DNA from: DASRHD01 sp035485575
Lineage (GTDB): Bacteria; Verrucomicrobiota; Verrucomicrobiia; Opitutales; Opitutaceae
Reading direction: 5' to 3'
NCBI GenBank assembly: GCA_035485575.1
Contig: DATHNW010000019.1
Location: 106,619-170,618 of the forward strand
DNA: 64,000 bases
Below are positions 41,692 to 51,114 of this stretch, one piece after another. The notes under the pieces were generated by a model, which saw nothing but the letters and a program-made list of their open reading frames with translations, was not told where the DNA came from and did not search any database. The stretch's first letter is position 1. Every line of letters starts with the position of its first letter. A program made the translations under genes and the position numbers.

Positions 41692-42135
41692 ATGACCGCG
41701 CAAAAACAGACTGCCGCCATGGACCTTCGCTGGAGGTTTCTCGATCGTTACGCCGACTTCGGCCTGCTCATCCTGCGGATCGGCCTGGGCGCAATGTTCG
41801 TGCTGCACCATGGCTGGCCGAAGCTCATCGGCGGCCCCGACGAGTGGCGGAACACCGGCCGCGCCGTGGACTACCTCGGGGTGCACGCCGGCTATGTCCT
41901 GTGGGGCTTCATCGCCATGCTGGTCGAGGTCGCCGGCGGCGCCTGTCTTGCGCTGGGCTTCGCCACCCGGCCCGTGGCCCTGGCCTTCGCCCTTGAAATG
42001 GGCATCGCCGCCCTCTGGAAATATTATCCTTTCGGCGGCTGGACGTCGGCGGCGCATCCGTTCGAGCTCGCCGTGGTCTTCCTCGCCCTGGTTTTCATCG
42101 GCCCGGGCAAACACTCGCTCGATGCCCAGCTTTAG
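41692..42135 (+). CDS. DoxX-family membrane protein
   Basis: 147 residues from ATG 41692. Four predicted membrane helices with ILRIGLGAMFVLHHGWPKL, VLWGFIAMLVEVAGGACLALG and LAVVFLALVFIGPGKHSLD, the DoxX/YphA pattern. Function in the family is poorly defined (redox or detoxification associated). The frame is open far upstream antisense to uvrA, but the signature starts only after this ATG. Confidence 0.87.
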   Translation: MTAQKQTAAMDLRWRFLDRYADFGLLILRIGLGAMFVLHHGWPKLIGGPDEWRNTGRAVDYLGVHAGYVLWGFIAMLVEVAGGACLALGFATRPVALAFALEMGIAALWKYYPFGGWTSAAHPFELAVVFLALVFIGPGKHSLDAQL

Positions 42136-42197
42136 CCGGCACCCGCGGCCATTCCGGCAGTCACACCACTCTGGCTCCGCCCGACCCTCCCGCCGAA

Positions 42198-42992
42198 ATG
42201 AACGTCCGCCTGCTTTTGCTGCTCGTGTTTTTCCCGCTGGCGGCGGCCTGCGCCGATTCGCCGTCATTCGCGTTGCGGCCCGGGGAAGCCTTCACCTACC
42301 GGGTCGGCTGGGGCATCATCGGCGGAGCGGGCGAAATCAAGATCTCCGCCCACAACGAAACGCTCGCCGGCCTGCCCCTGCTCCGGGTGACCACGGCCAC
42401 GGCCACCCGCGGATTGATCCACGTGATTTATCCCTTCAAGGCCACGGCGGAGTCACTCTTCGACGGTCGCGATGGCCGGCTGCTCGCCTCGGAAGCCACC
42501 TCCACCGCCGGCCCGCGCGGCACCCGCACGAATATCGTCTTCAATTACGCCCAGGGCACGGCGAGCTATGTCGACTACATCCATGCCGAGCGCAACAAGC
42601 CCGCATTGCCCATTCCGCCGGGCAGCCCCGCCGACCTCATCACGAGCCTCGTGCAGGCGCGCACTTATGCGATGAAACCCGGCGAAAAACGGCCCGTGCT
42701 CGTCCTCTTCGACGACGAATTCTACGAGCTGACGATTTTCGCCGACCATTACGAAAATATCCGCACGCCGCTCGGCCGGTTCGACACGCTCGTGCTCATC
42801 CCGCGCATGGAAAAAGACCCGAAAGGCATGTTCAAGCGCGGCGGCGAAGTCCGCGTCTGGATCACCCAGGATGAGCGCCACCTGCCGGTGAAGTTTGAGG
42901 TGAAACTCAAATTCGGCACCGCCACAGCCCAGCTCACCAGCTATACGCCGCCGGCGGCCGCGCTGGCCCAGGATACCAGGGCCCACCCCTAG
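42198..42992 (+). CDS. DUF3108-family periplasmic protein
   Basis: 264 residues. Signal peptide to about 20 (LVFFPLAAACA). The body matches DUF3108: RPGEAFTYRVGWGIIGGAGEIKI at the N-terminus, HVIYPFKATAESLFDG, and near the C-terminus RVWITQDERHLPVKFEVKLKFGT. The family is a beta-rich exported protein of unknown function, sometimes near lipid-linked genes. Convergent with the hybrid kinase, 5 nt between stops. Confidence 0.85.
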   Translation: MNVRLLLLLVFFPLAAACADSPSFALRPGEAFTYRVGWGIIGGAGEIKISAHNETLAGLPLLRVTTATATRGLIHVIYPFKATAESLFDGRDGRLLASEATSTAGPRGTRTNIVFNYAQGTASYVDYIHAERNKPALPIPPGSPADLITSLVQARTYAMKPGEKRPVLVLFDDEFYELTIFADHYENIRTPLGRFDTLVLIPRMEKDPKGMFKRGGEVRVWITQDERHLPVKFEVKLKFGTATAQLTSYTPPAAALAQDTRAHP

Positions 42993-42997
42993 GAACA

Positions 42998-45900
42998 TCA
43001 CCGGCCGGGCGCCATTTCCGGTTCGCCGCCGGGCTGGCCGTTCAGGTTTCGCGCCCAGCGCTTGATGGCCTGGGCGAGCTCGGGCATGCGGATGGGTTTG
43101 GACAGATAGTCATTCATGCCGACGGAAAGGCAGTGCTCCTTTTCCCCATCAATGACATTCGCGGTCATCGCGACGATGGCGATGTGCGAGCCGTTGCCTT
43201 CGCGCTTGCGGATTTCCTGGGTGGCTTCGTACCCGTCCATTTCGGGCATCTGGCAATCCATCAGGATGAGATCGTAATTGATGAGGAAGGTGGCATCGAG
43301 CGCCTCCTTGCCATTGGCCGCGAGGTCGACCCGGTGCCCGAGCTTTTCCACCATGCGCCGGCCCAGCATCTGGTTCACGGCATTGTCCTCCACGAGCAAA
43401 ATGCGGGCCGCCATGGCGCTTTTCTCCACCTTCGCCACCATGTGCTCGCCGGCCTTTTGGACGGTCTCGCCAAACCACAGCCGGTGCAACGTCCGCATGA
43501 GCGGCGCGTGGCGGACGGGCTTTTGAAACACGGCGAAAATCTTCAGGCTTTCGATGGCCTCGCGATGGTCCCGCGAAAGGGAGGAACTCAGCAGCAGCAG
43601 CGACGCGTCGCTGATCAGGGGATCGTCCCGGATCCGGCTCGCCAGTTCCAGGCCGTCCATGTCCGGCATTTGATAATCCAGCAGAACCGCGTCGAACCGC
43701 CGGCCCGACCGGCTCATCTCCTGCATTTTCGCCAGGGCGGCCTTGCCGTCGACCGCCTCGTCCGCCGTGGCCCCCCCGCAGCGCAGGAACTGCGTCAAAA
43801 GACGGCGGTTGGTCAGGTTGTCGTCGACGATCAGCACGTGCCTGCCCGCAAATGCGTTGTTCGGGGTGGGCACCGCCGCCGGTCGGTTCGAACGGCCAAA
43901 CGCCGCCGTGAACCAGAAGGTGGAGCCCTGGCCCGGCTCGCTCTCCACCCCGATGGCGCCGCCCATCAGCTCGGCCAGCTGCTTGGAAATCGCCAGGCCG
44001 AGGCCGGTGCCGCCGTGCCGCCGCGCGGTCGAGCCGTCGACCTGGGTGAAGGACTGGAACAGCCGGGCCTTGCCGGCCGCGTCCATGCCGATTCCTGTAT
44101 CCGATATTTCAATACGAAGAACGGCGCTGCCGTCGCCGCCCGGCGCGGCCACCGACATCTTCACCATCACCTCGCCGCGGTCGGTGAACTTGATGGCGTT
44201 CCCGACCAGGTTGATCAGAATCTGCCGGAAGCGGCCGGTATCGCCGACCACGTCGGCCGGAACATCGTCGTCGATCCAGTAGACCAGCTCGATCCGCTTG
44301 CGTTGCGCCACCTCGGACAGCAGCTCGAGGGCGTCCTCCACGGCTTCCCGCGGGGAGAAATCGCCCCGCTCCAGCTCCAGCTTGCCCGCCTCGATCTTTG
44401 AAAAATCCAGGATGTCGTTGATGATCGCAAGCAGGGCCTCGCCCGATTTTTTGACCGTCTCGGCATAGCTGAGCTGCTCCTCGTCCAGCCGGGTGTCCAG
44501 CAGCAGCCCCGTCATGCCGATGACACCATTCATCGGCGTGCGGATCTCATGGCTCATGTTGGCGAGGAACATGCTCTTCGACCTTGAGGCCGACTCGGCC
44601 TCGGCCTTGGCCGCCAGCGCCTTGGCCTCGGCCTGTTCCGCGGCCTCCTTGGCCAGGGCCAGTTGCTGGGTGCGCTCCTTGATTCTTTTTTCAAGATGCT
44701 CCTTCTCCCGACGCATGTGCGCGGTGCGCCAGCGGTAGGTGGTCAAGCCCAGCACACCGGCGCCCGCCGCTGCAAAGACATAAAACCACCAAGTCTGGTA
44801 GAAATAGGGGGCCTGCACGATGCTGATGCGATCACCCGCGTCATTCCACAGGCCATCACTGTTGCGCGCCTTGACGATGAAGGTGTAATCCCCCGGCGGC
44901 AGGTTGGTGTAGGAGGCGACCCGCCGCGTGCCGCCATCGATCCAGTCCGTGTCATAACCGTCGAGCTTGTAGGCAAAGGAGATGCGGTCGGATCGGACAA
45001 AGCTGAGCGCCGTATATTCAATGGTGAGATGACGCGTGCCCGGAGCCAGCCGGATGGCCTGTCCGCGGGAAACCGCCTGTTCATCCACGAGAATCCGCTC
45101 AACCAGAACCGGCGGGACCGTCTCCACGGGTTTGATGTCGGCGGGGTCCACGATGATGACACCTTTTCTCGCCGCGAACCACACCTCCCCGGACGAAGTC
45201 TTCCAGAAACCCGGAAAGCAGGCCGTTCCGATGGAGCCGGTGCGGCTCGGCTCTGAAATCGTCACCACGCGAAAATTTTTCGGCGCGACCGGCTGATGCA
45301 AGGCCGCCAGCACGTCCTTTCGCGACAGGTAGAGCAACCCCCGGGATGTACCCAGCAAAAAGTCCCGCCCCTGGTTGATCTCCACAATCCCGCTGACAAA
45401 TTGATCGATGGTTTCGCTCACCCAGGCCGGCGCGAGCCAGCGCCCATCGCTGAAAACGGTCAGGCCGGCTCCTTTTATTCCCACCCACAGGTTGCCATCG
45501 GCATCCAGCAAAACGGCGCGCACGCTGTCCCCGGGCAAACCCGTGGTGGAATTGATCACGGTGACCCGGTCCCCTTGCAGTTTCAGCACTCCATCAATGA
45601 CCGTGCCCGCATAGAGAATGTCATGAACCGGATCCTCCGCAAAACTGCAGGGAGAGCATTTCGCCACGGCCTCAGGCAGCGAAACACGGGAAAAAACCCC
45701 GGCTTTCCAGCAGACCAGTCCGTCATCCGAAAGCCCGAACCAAATCCGTCCGCGCGAATCCTCAAAAATGGCCCTGACGCTTTTGAATTCCGGATGAGCC
45801 TCGGTCTGCCCGCCGCGCTGCATATAAAGCGCCTTGCCGGTGCCAAACCAGGTGTCCCCCGAACGGGTCACATAGACGGAAGTAACATCCTCCTGCTCGA

Positions 45901-47023
45901 GAAGCGCGCGCGGCAGGGGGGTCGTGACCGTTCCATCCGGCGCAATCCTCGCCACACCCGCGCGAGCCAGGCCCAGCCACATGGCGCCGGTCGAATCTTG
46001 CATGACGGTACGGATCAAGTCACTCGGCAGGCCGCTATTGGAATTTAAAAGTCTGCTGAGCACCGGCCGCACGCGCAGCAGGCCCTCGCCATAGGTCGCC
46101 ACCCAGGTATTGCCCTCCCGGTCCTGACAGATGCTCCGGATGTTCGCGGTGGGCAGCGGCAGGTCCGCCTCCACTTTTTCCCCGTTGCCCGGACTGAGCT
46201 TTTTCAAGCCGGTGGTTCCAATCCAGAGACTGCCCCTCGCATCCGCGCACAACGCCCGGATCCAAAAACCGGAGCGCTTGGGATCCAGCCGGGTAAACCT
46301 GCCATCGCGCAAAAAGACGAGGCCGCCCGAATCCGTCCCGAATGAGCCCGTCCCAAACCACAGGGTGCCATCCTGTGTCTCGCAGGTGCCGTTCACCGCC
46401 TCGGTGATCGCACCCTGCGTGTCGATCCGGCGAAACACGCCCTTCTCATAACAGATGAGGTCGCGGGACCGCACGAAGCCGATCCAGACCCGGCCGTGCG
46501 AATCGACAAAGACGGAGGAAGCCGCCCGGTCCGACACCAGCGGATTCGACGCAAAGGAGTCGAGCTTTCCGTCCTGATAGCGAAAAAGCCCGGTGTCGCC
46601 CGCTACCCACAATCCCCCCTGCCCGTCGCCCCAGATTTGGTTGATCGAATGCGGTGTGTCCGCGATGTATTCAAATTTCTCTCCGACATGCCGGATCAAG
46701 CCGTAGGTCGTCCCGATCCACAGCACGCCCGAACTGTCTTCGAACAGGGAGCGCACCTCCTCGCCCTTCACTCCCAGAAAATCTTCCAAGTTATAATTCA
46801 CGAAACGCACCCCGTCGAAGCGCGACAGGTTCGCGTAGGAACCGATCCAGAGATAGCCGTCCCGCGTCTGCAGCACGGAGGTGAGATTTTCCTGCGGAAG
46901 ACCCTGCTCCATTCCCCATGAATCCATCCGGTAATTCGACTGGCCGGCATCCGTGGCCGCCATTGCGGCCGGCCAGGGCAGACCCGACGACAGGCCTAGG
47001 AGCCCGATCACCATCAGCTTCAT
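42998..47023 (-). CDS. Two-component-propeller hybrid sensor histidine kinase with two receivers
   Basis: About 1341 residues from ATG 47021-47023, chosen for an AGGGG Shine-Dalgarno and signal-peptide-like start (MKLMVIGLLGLSS); the frame is open to 47236. Order: periplasmic reg_prop beta-propellers (repeats such as DGYLWIGSYANLSRFDG, SGVLWIGTTYGL), Y_Y_Y domain (YKLDGYDTDWIDGG, LPPGDYTFIVKA), one membrane helix, coiled coil, HisKA with His in NMSHEIRTPMNGV, HATPase (GTGLGLAISKQL), and two receivers with Asp in LLDYQMPDMDG and ILMDCQMPEMDG. Output is by phosphotransfer only, with no DNA-binding domain. In Bacteroidota such sensors respond to glycans; a link to the chitosan genes is speculative. 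Confidence 0.93.
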   Translation of the reverse strand: MKLMVIGLLGLSSGLPWPAAMAATDAGQSNYRMDSWGMEQGLPQENLTSVLQTRDGYLWIGSYANLSRFDGVRFVNYNLEDFLGVKGEEVRSLFEDSSGVLWIGTTYGLIRHVGEKFEYIADTPHSINQIWGDGQGGLWVAGDTGLFRYQDGKLDSFASNPLVSDRAASSVFVDSHGRVWIGFVRSRDLICYEKGVFRRIDTQGAITEAVNGTCETQDGTLWFGTGSFGTDSGGLVFLRDGRFTRLDPKRSGFWIRALCADARGSLWIGTTGLKKLSPGNGEKVEADLPLPTANIRSICQDREGNTWVATYGEGLLRVRPVLSRLLNSNSGLPSDLIRTVMQDSTGAMWLGLARAGVARIAPDGTVTTPLPRALLEQEDVTSVYVTRSGDTWFGTGKALYMQRGGQTEAHPEFKSVRAIFEDSRGRIWFGLSDDGLVCWKAGVFSRVSLPEAVAKCSPCSFAEDPVHDILYAGTVIDGVLKLQGDRVTVINSTTGLPGDSVRAVLLDADGNLWVGIKGAGLTVFSDGRWLAPAWVSETIDQFVSGIVEINQGRDFLLGTSRGLLYLSRKDVLAALHQPVAPKNFRVVTISEPSRTGSIGTACFPGFWKTSSGEVWFAARKGVIIVDPADIKPVETVPPVLVERILVDEQAVSRGQAIRLAPGTRHLTIEYTALSFVRSDRISFAYKLDGYDTDWIDGGTRRVASYTNLPPGDYTFIVKARNSDGLWNDAGDRISIVQAPYFYQTWWFYVFAAAGAGVLGLTTYRWRTAHMRREKEHLEKRIKERTQQLALAKEAAEQAEAKALAAKAEAESASRSKSMFLANMSHEIRTPMNGVIGMTGLLLDTRLDEEQLSYAETVKKSGEALLAIINDILDFSKIEAGKLELERGDFSPREAVEDALELLSEVAQRKRIELVYWIDDDVPADVVGDTGRFRQILINLVGNAIKFTDRGEVMVKMSVAAPGGDGSAVLRIEISDTGIGMDAAGKARLFQSFTQVDGSTARRHGGTGLGLAISKQLAELMGGAIGVESEPGQGSTFWFTAAFGRSNRPAAVPTPNNAFAGRHVLIVDDNLTNRRLLTQFLRCGGATADEAVDGKAALAKMQEMSRSGRRFDAVLLDYQMPDMDGLELASRIRDDPLISDASLLLLSSSLSRDHREAIESLKIFAVFQKPVRHAPLMRTLHRLWFGETVQKAGEHMVAKVEKSAMAARILLVEDNAVNQMLGRRMVEKLGHRVDLAANGKEALDATFLINYDLILMDCQMPEMDGYEATQEIRKREGNGSHIAIVAMTANVIDGEKEHCLSVGMNDYLSKPIRMPELAQAIKRWARNLNGQPGGEPEMAPGR

Positions 47024-47272
47024 CGCCCCTGCAATCAACGACTTGCAGTCAAACGGCTTCAACTGGCCGCGAGGCCATTGAGATTCGCTGGCACTAGGGA
47101 GAAGAGCCATGGGATTACCATTAATCCATTCGGCCAGATAAGCCCTTTCTTTAGCCGGATTCCGACCGAACATCCGGACCGGCGGCCGCTTGAAAATGTC
47201 CCCGTCACACTCAGCTGCGCCAAAGCTCAAAGCCATTCAAGCGGCTGATCCGGCCCCCGCCCTGCGGGCCGT

Positions 47273-47854
47273 TCACCGGCTGCGCACCGTTGGTGTATCC
47301 ATGGTTTTAATACTCAACGGCAGGGCCGCCGGATCGAAGGTGAACCGCCACTTTTTTTGGGCCCACACCGGGCCGGCGTAATCGATGCCGATGCGCGGCG
47401 TCGCCCGCACCAGCCGCCGCGGCACCCGCACGCCCCGGTCCTCGAGCCACAACCCGCTTGCGGGTGCGGCGGCCATGGCATTGAGCTTCCGGTCAATGCC
47501 CAGCAGGCGCGTCACGCGACCGGGACCGCTTGCACCCGCCACGCCGCGGATCAGAATCGCCGCCGGATGATCGCGCGGACCGGTCACCAGGTTCAGCATC
47601 TCATGCACGCCGTAACAAAGATACACATACCATACGCCGCCAGCCGCGAACATGACGGCATTGCGCGGCGTGCGGCCGCGGCTCGCATGGCTCGCCCGGT
47701 CGCGCAATCCATGATAGGCCTCGACCTCGGTGATGAGCACGGCGGTTTCACCGCCCTCCGGGCGGGCGCGGACCAGCACCTTGCCCAGCAACCAGCGGCT
47801 GAGCGCGATGGTTTTTTTGGTGCGCAGCATTTTTGCCTTAACGACCCGACGCAT
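47273..47854 (-). CDS. 3-methyladenine DNA glycosylase, AAG/MPG family
   Basis: 193 residues from ATG 47852-47854; upstream in-frame starts to 47932 overlap the divergent kinase gene. It excises alkylated purines. Pattern: LLGKVLVR, LITEVEAYHG (catalytic Glu), RDRASHASRGRTPRNAVMF, GGVWYVYLCYGVHEMLN, AILIRGV, GPGRVTRLLGI, and RATPRIGIDYAG. A normal length for bacterial members. The divergent neighbour starts 46 nt away. Confidence 0.92.
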   Translation of the reverse strand: MRRVVKAKMLRTKKTIALSRWLLGKVLVRARPEGGETAVLITEVEAYHGLRDRASHASRGRTPRNAVMFAAGGVWYVYLCYGVHEMLNLVTGPRDHPAAILIRGVAGASGPGRVTRLLGIDRKLNAMAAAPASGLWLEDRGVRVPRRLVRATPRIGIDYAGPVWAQKKWRFTFDPAALPLSIKTMDTPTVRSR

Positions 47855-47900
47855 GGCGGCTGATTTGTCGGAAAACCCCGCGCCAACGCAATCCCGTCGC

Positions 47901-48824
47901 ATGAAACCTTCCATTTTTACCCTCACGGGCAATCTGCTATGGGAAAAGACCCTCTCGTTTGACCGCTGGTCGGCCGGCCATGCGCAGCGCGCCGCGCACG
48001 AATCATTTCAAGTCGGCGGCAAGGGCATCAATGTCGCGAAGATGCTCACGCGCCTCCGCACGCCGGCCACCGCCCTGTGCTTCCCGGGCGGCGCGACCGG
48101 CACCGAATGCGTGGCCTGGCTGCGTGGAAAAAAAATCCCGTTTCGCGCCTTTCCCTCTTCCGCGTCCACCCGCATCGGGGTCGTCATACGCGGACGCCGC
48201 CACGAGACCACTTTTTTGGGCCGGGATACGCCGCCGGATGCCGCGGCGCTGCGAGCCTGCGCCCGATTTCTTGCTGCACAGCCCCGCCACAGCGCCCTCG
48301 CTATTTGCGGAAGTTTTCCCGGCTGGGACTCACCGGCCGCCGCCCCGCTGCGCGCCGCGCTCGACTGCTGGCTGGCGCGCGGCGGTTTTCTCGCCGCCGA
48401 TACTTACGGGCCGCCGCTGGCCTGGCTGGTGCAGCGCCCGCTCGGCCTCGTTAAAATCAACCGCACCGAATTCGACACGCTTTTCCCGGCCCGGCAGCGC
48501 CGTCGCTCCGTTTCGAGCCGGCTACAGCAGGCGTGCCGGCGCTGGCCGGTGGCCGCATGGATCATCACCGACGGACCGGGACCGGTCTGGCTGGCCGAAA
48601 AAGAGTCGCCCGCGCCCGTTCGCCTTATTCCGCCGGCAGTACACGAAATTTCTGCCACCGGCTCGGGCGACGTGCTGCTGGCCTGCGTGCTGCAAGCCCT
48701 GTTTTATCACCGTGCCACCCTGGCCGGCGCCGTGACCATGGCCCTGCCCTACGCCGCGGCCAATGCCGCAAACCCCGGCGTAGCTGAGTTCGCCCTGAAC
48801 AAGTTGCCCAAGTTGAGGTCATAA
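47901..48824 (+). CDS. PfkB-family sugar (phosphofructo)kinase-like protein
   Basis: 307 residues from ATG 47901. Ribokinase fold: GGKGINVAKML at 39-49 and the ATP-site SATGSGDVLLACVL with catalytic Asp in the GxGD motif near residue 260. The N-terminus (FTLTGNLLWEKTLSF) and GGxGxN resemble 1-phosphofructokinases and tagatose-6-phosphate kinases; the exact substrate is not clear. Could help metabolise sugar phosphates, but no transporter is adjacent. Confidence 0.8.
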   Translation: MKPSIFTLTGNLLWEKTLSFDRWSAGHAQRAAHESFQVGGKGINVAKMLTRLRTPATALCFPGGATGTECVAWLRGKKIPFRAFPSSASTRIGVVIRGRRHETTFLGRDTPPDAAALRACARFLAAQPRHSALAICGSFPGWDSPAAAPLRAALDCWLARGGFLAADTYGPPLAWLVQRPLGLVKINRTEFDTLFPARQRRRSVSSRLQQACRRWPVAAWIITDGPGPVWLAEKESPAPVRLIPPAVHEISATGSGDVLLACVLQALFYHRATLAGAVTMALPYAAANAANPGVAEFALNKLPKLRS

Positions 48825-48846
48825 CTGGTTAGACTACACTTTTCCC

Positions 48847-49524
48847 ATGAAAAAAGGCCCCACTATCGCCATCATCGCCGTGCTTGCCCTGCTGGCGGCA
48901 TTTTTTGGCTACCGCAGCTGGAAAGCGACGGCCGAGCGCGACCTGGCCGCCCAACGCGCCGCGGCCGATCAGGCCGAAGCCGAACGCCGCAAGGAAGAAG
49001 CCGATAAAAAGGCCTTGGCCCAGGCCGAGGCCGACCGGCTGGCGCAGGAAAAAGCCCGGCTCGATGCGGAGGAAGCCCAGCGCAAGCTCGCCGAGTTGCA
49101 GACGGAGCAGGCCGCCGCCGAATCGGCCCGCCAGGCCGCCGAGGAAGAAATGCGCAAGGCCCAGGCCGAGAAGGAACGGCTGGAGAAAGACCGGGCCGCC
49201 GCCCGGGCCGAGGCTTCACAACTCGCCGCCGAACGCGAAAAAGCAGAGGCCCAGGCCGAAGCCGCCCGCCAGGCCGCCCTGCAAAAACTGGCCGAACTTG
49301 AACAGCAGAAACGCGATATCGCCGACCGGGAGACAGCCCGTCTCGCCGCGCTGAAGCGGCAGCAGGAGCTCGAGCAACAGATCGCGCTCGGCGCCATGGT
49401 CTCGCGCGCCATTTATCCCAACGACTACAAACGGCGTGAACATTACTACCTGAACGTCGATATGATCAATGCCGAGATCAAGCGCGAGGCCGAGGATCAC
49501 GCCCGGCTCACCCCGCTCAAGTAG
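48847..49524 (+). CDS. Membrane-anchored coiled-coil protein
   Basis: 225 residues. One N-terminal membrane helix (IAIIAVLALLAAFFGY) is followed by about 150 residues of Ala/Glu/Arg/Lys/Gln-rich heptads, predicted as one long coiled coil. The tail (VSRAIYPNDYKRREHYYLNVDMINAEI) is not low-complexity and may be the functional end. No enzyme motif. It precedes rplU behind a terminator. Confidence 0.75.
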   Translation: MKKGPTIAIIAVLALLAAFFGYRSWKATAERDLAAQRAAADQAEAERRKEEADKKALAQAEADRLAQEKARLDAEEAQRKLAELQTEQAAAESARQAAEEEMRKAQAEKERLEKDRAAARAEASQLAAEREKAEAQAEAARQAALQKLAELEQQKRDIADRETARLAALKRQQELEQQIALGAMVSRAIYPNDYKRREHYYLNVDMINAEIKREAEDHARLTPLK

Positions 49525-49553
49525 GCCCCCGGGCCGGGTTTGCGTGCCTTTTT

Positions 49554-49586
49554 CGCCGCGCCAGCCAGCGCGGCGTTTCCTTTTTA
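49554..49586 (+). terminator. Intrinsic terminator before rplU
   Basis: CGCCGCGC (49554-49561) pairs perfectly with GCGCGGCG (49568-49575), loop CAGCCA, followed by TTTCCTTTTT. Confidence 0.88.
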
Positions 49587-49644
49587 GCAGGCAAATAAAC
49601 CTTGCGCCGCAGGGCGGAAAACTTTTTATCACTCGTTTCCCTTT

Positions 49645-49959
49645 ATGAAAGCCACGATCAAGACCCAGGGCCGGCAGTTCGCTGTGACCGAGGGCGACAT
49701 TCTCATCATCAACCGTTATCCCAAGACGGAAGCCGGCTCGACCATCGAGATCACCGATGTTCTCTCCGCCGGGGAAGGCGCTGATTTCCGCGTCGGCACG
49801 CCCACCCTCAGCGGCGCGAGCGTCACGGCCACGGTCTTGGAAAACAAGCGCGGCAAGAAGGTCATCATCTTCAAGAAGAACAAGCGCAAGGGCTACGCCC
49901 GCAAGCGCGGTCACCGCCAGGAACTCTCCGTCATCAAAATCGAGTCCATTCAAGCTTAA
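49645..49959 (+). CDS. rplU: 50S ribosomal protein L21
   Basis: 104 residues, normal length. MKATIKTQGRQFAVTEGDIL, KVIIFKKNKRKGYARKRGHRQEL are typical of L21, which sits on the 50S subunit near 23S rRNA. First gene of the rplU-rpmA pair, 9 nt before rpmA. Confidence 0.97.
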   Translation: MKATIKTQGRQFAVTEGDILIINRYPKTEAGSTIEITDVLSAGEGADFRVGTPTLSGASVTATVLENKRGKKVIIFKKNKRKGYARKRGHRQELSVIKIESIQA

Positions 49960-49968
49960 GGAAACGCC

Positions 49969-50208
49969 ATGGCGCATAAAAAAGGCCAGTCCACCACTAC
50001 CAACGGCCGCGAGAGCCACTCGAAGCGGCTCGGCATCAAGAAATTCGGCGGCCAGTCGGTCATTGCCGGCAACATTATCGTCCGCCAGCGCGGCACGAAG
50101 CTCCATCCCGGCGCCGGCGTCGGCCTGGGCCGCGATTTCACCCTCTTCGCGCTGAAGGACGGCACGGTCAAGTACGACAAGCCGCACCGCAAGGTCAGCA
50201 TCGTCTGA
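49969..50208 (+). CDS. rpmA: 50S ribosomal protein L27
   Basis: 79 residues. It begins MAHKKGQSTTTNGRESHSKRLGIKKFGG, mature-like with no N-terminal cleaved extension, and has VIAGNIIVRQRGTKLHPGAGVG. L27 lies at the peptidyl-transferase centre. A terminator follows. Confidence 0.97.
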   Translation: MAHKKGQSTTTNGRESHSKRLGIKKFGGQSVIAGNIIVRQRGTKLHPGAGVGLGRDFTLFALKDGTVKYDKPHRKVSIV

Positions 50209-50233
50209 TTCCACCCCGAATTTTTCCCTTTCC

Positions 50234-50263
50234 AACGCAGCCCAAACCGGACTGCGTTTTTTT
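50234..50263 (+). terminator. Intrinsic terminator of rplU-rpmA, T-run touching the next ATG
   Basis: AACGCAG (50234-50240) pairs with CTGCGTT (50252-50258); seven Ts (50257-50263) run directly into the ATG at 50264. Confidence 0.85.
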
Positions 50264-50611
50264 ATGCCTCCGTCCGACGACCGCCTGCAGGATCTGCGCC
50301 GCCAGCGAACGCTGGTGCAGGAGCAGCTCGCCTGGCTCGACCGCGAAATCGCCGCGGCCACCGGCGCCGCTGCGCCCCAGCCTCCGGCGCCGTCGCTGGT
50401 CCCGCAAAATCCGCCAGCAGCGGCCGCTCCCGCTCCTGCCGACCAGGACGTGGAGGCAATCCTGGAATCCTATCGCGCGGAAGTCAGCGCAGGACCGGCT
50501 GACGCCCGCCGCGGCTGCTATATGGTCTTCTTTGCCGGACTCGCCCTTTTCGCCCTCGTCGTGCTCGGCTGGTATTTCTACACCGTCCATCGCCAGCCGC
50601 CGGCCCACTAA
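50264..50611 (+). CDS. Small coiled-coil protein with C-terminal membrane helix
   Basis: 115 residues. N-terminal helix DDRLQDLRRQRTLVQEQLAWLDREI, a Pro/Ala-rich spacer, then a C-terminal membrane helix (GCYMVFFAGLALFALVVLGWYFYTV). The start is the ATG immediately after a terminator T-run, leaving no room for a Shine-Dalgarno, which makes expression from the rpmA transcript doubtful. Unknown function; it begins the run leading to the MamK-like gene. Confidence 0.65.
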   Translation: MPPSDDRLQDLRRQRTLVQEQLAWLDREIAAATGAAAPQPPAPSLVPQNPPAAAAPAPADQDVEAILESYRAEVSAGPADARRGCYMVFFAGLALFALVVLGWYFYTVHRQPPAH

Positions 50612-50658
50612 AAAAAGTTTCGAACCAAGGCGTCATTCACAGGTCTAGCGCGACGCAC

Positions 50659-51063
50659 TTGACCGAATCTACCCTCCAATTGCCGACGGAAGTCGAGACG
50701 CGTGATGATGAACGCATCGCCCGGCTCTGCCGGCAGGTCTGTCTCTGTCGCGCCCGCGGACAAATCGCCGAGGCGGATCGCTTGGAAACAACGCTTCCCC
50801 AGCATGTTCCGCCGGGCTTCAGCGACGAGGATCTCCGCCAGGTTTTTTTCGCCGAGCAGCGGCGCGTGCTCGATGCGCTCATGCTGGTGGAACTTCTTGG
50901 TCCATTGCTCACCGATCGCCTTGCCGTCGCCGCGTCCGGCAAGCGGGCGGTTCCTGCTCCGGCGTCCGGCAGCCGGGGCCGCTCCGCCGCCCCGGCTGAA
51001 ATCGCGGATCTCATCGAAAGCATGCTCCAGCAGCAGCGCGCCGAGCGCGGACCCGCCGTCTGA
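50659..51063 (+). CDS. Small helical protein upstream of the MamK-like actin
   Basis: 134 residues from a TTG start at 50659. Helix-rich; QVCLCRARGQIAEADRLETTL resembles the helical hairpin RRGKLQEARSLASAL of the protein downstream of the actin gene (52595). A Ser/Gly/Ala-rich linker and a final helix with ADLIESMLQQQRAERG follow. No family recognised. Separated from the actin-like gene by 51 nt on the same strand, so a partner or regulator of the filament is plausible. Confidence 0.7.
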   Translation: MTESTLQLPTEVETRDDERIARLCRQVCLCRARGQIAEADRLETTLPQHVPPGFSDEDLRQVFFAEQRRVLDALMLVELLGPLLTDRLAVAASGKRAVPAPASGSRGRSAAPAEIADLIESMLQQQRAERGPAV

Positions 51064-51114
51064 TTTTTTCCAGCCCCAACAAATGCCAGGCAATCACTAA
51101 CCATTAAAAAGAAC

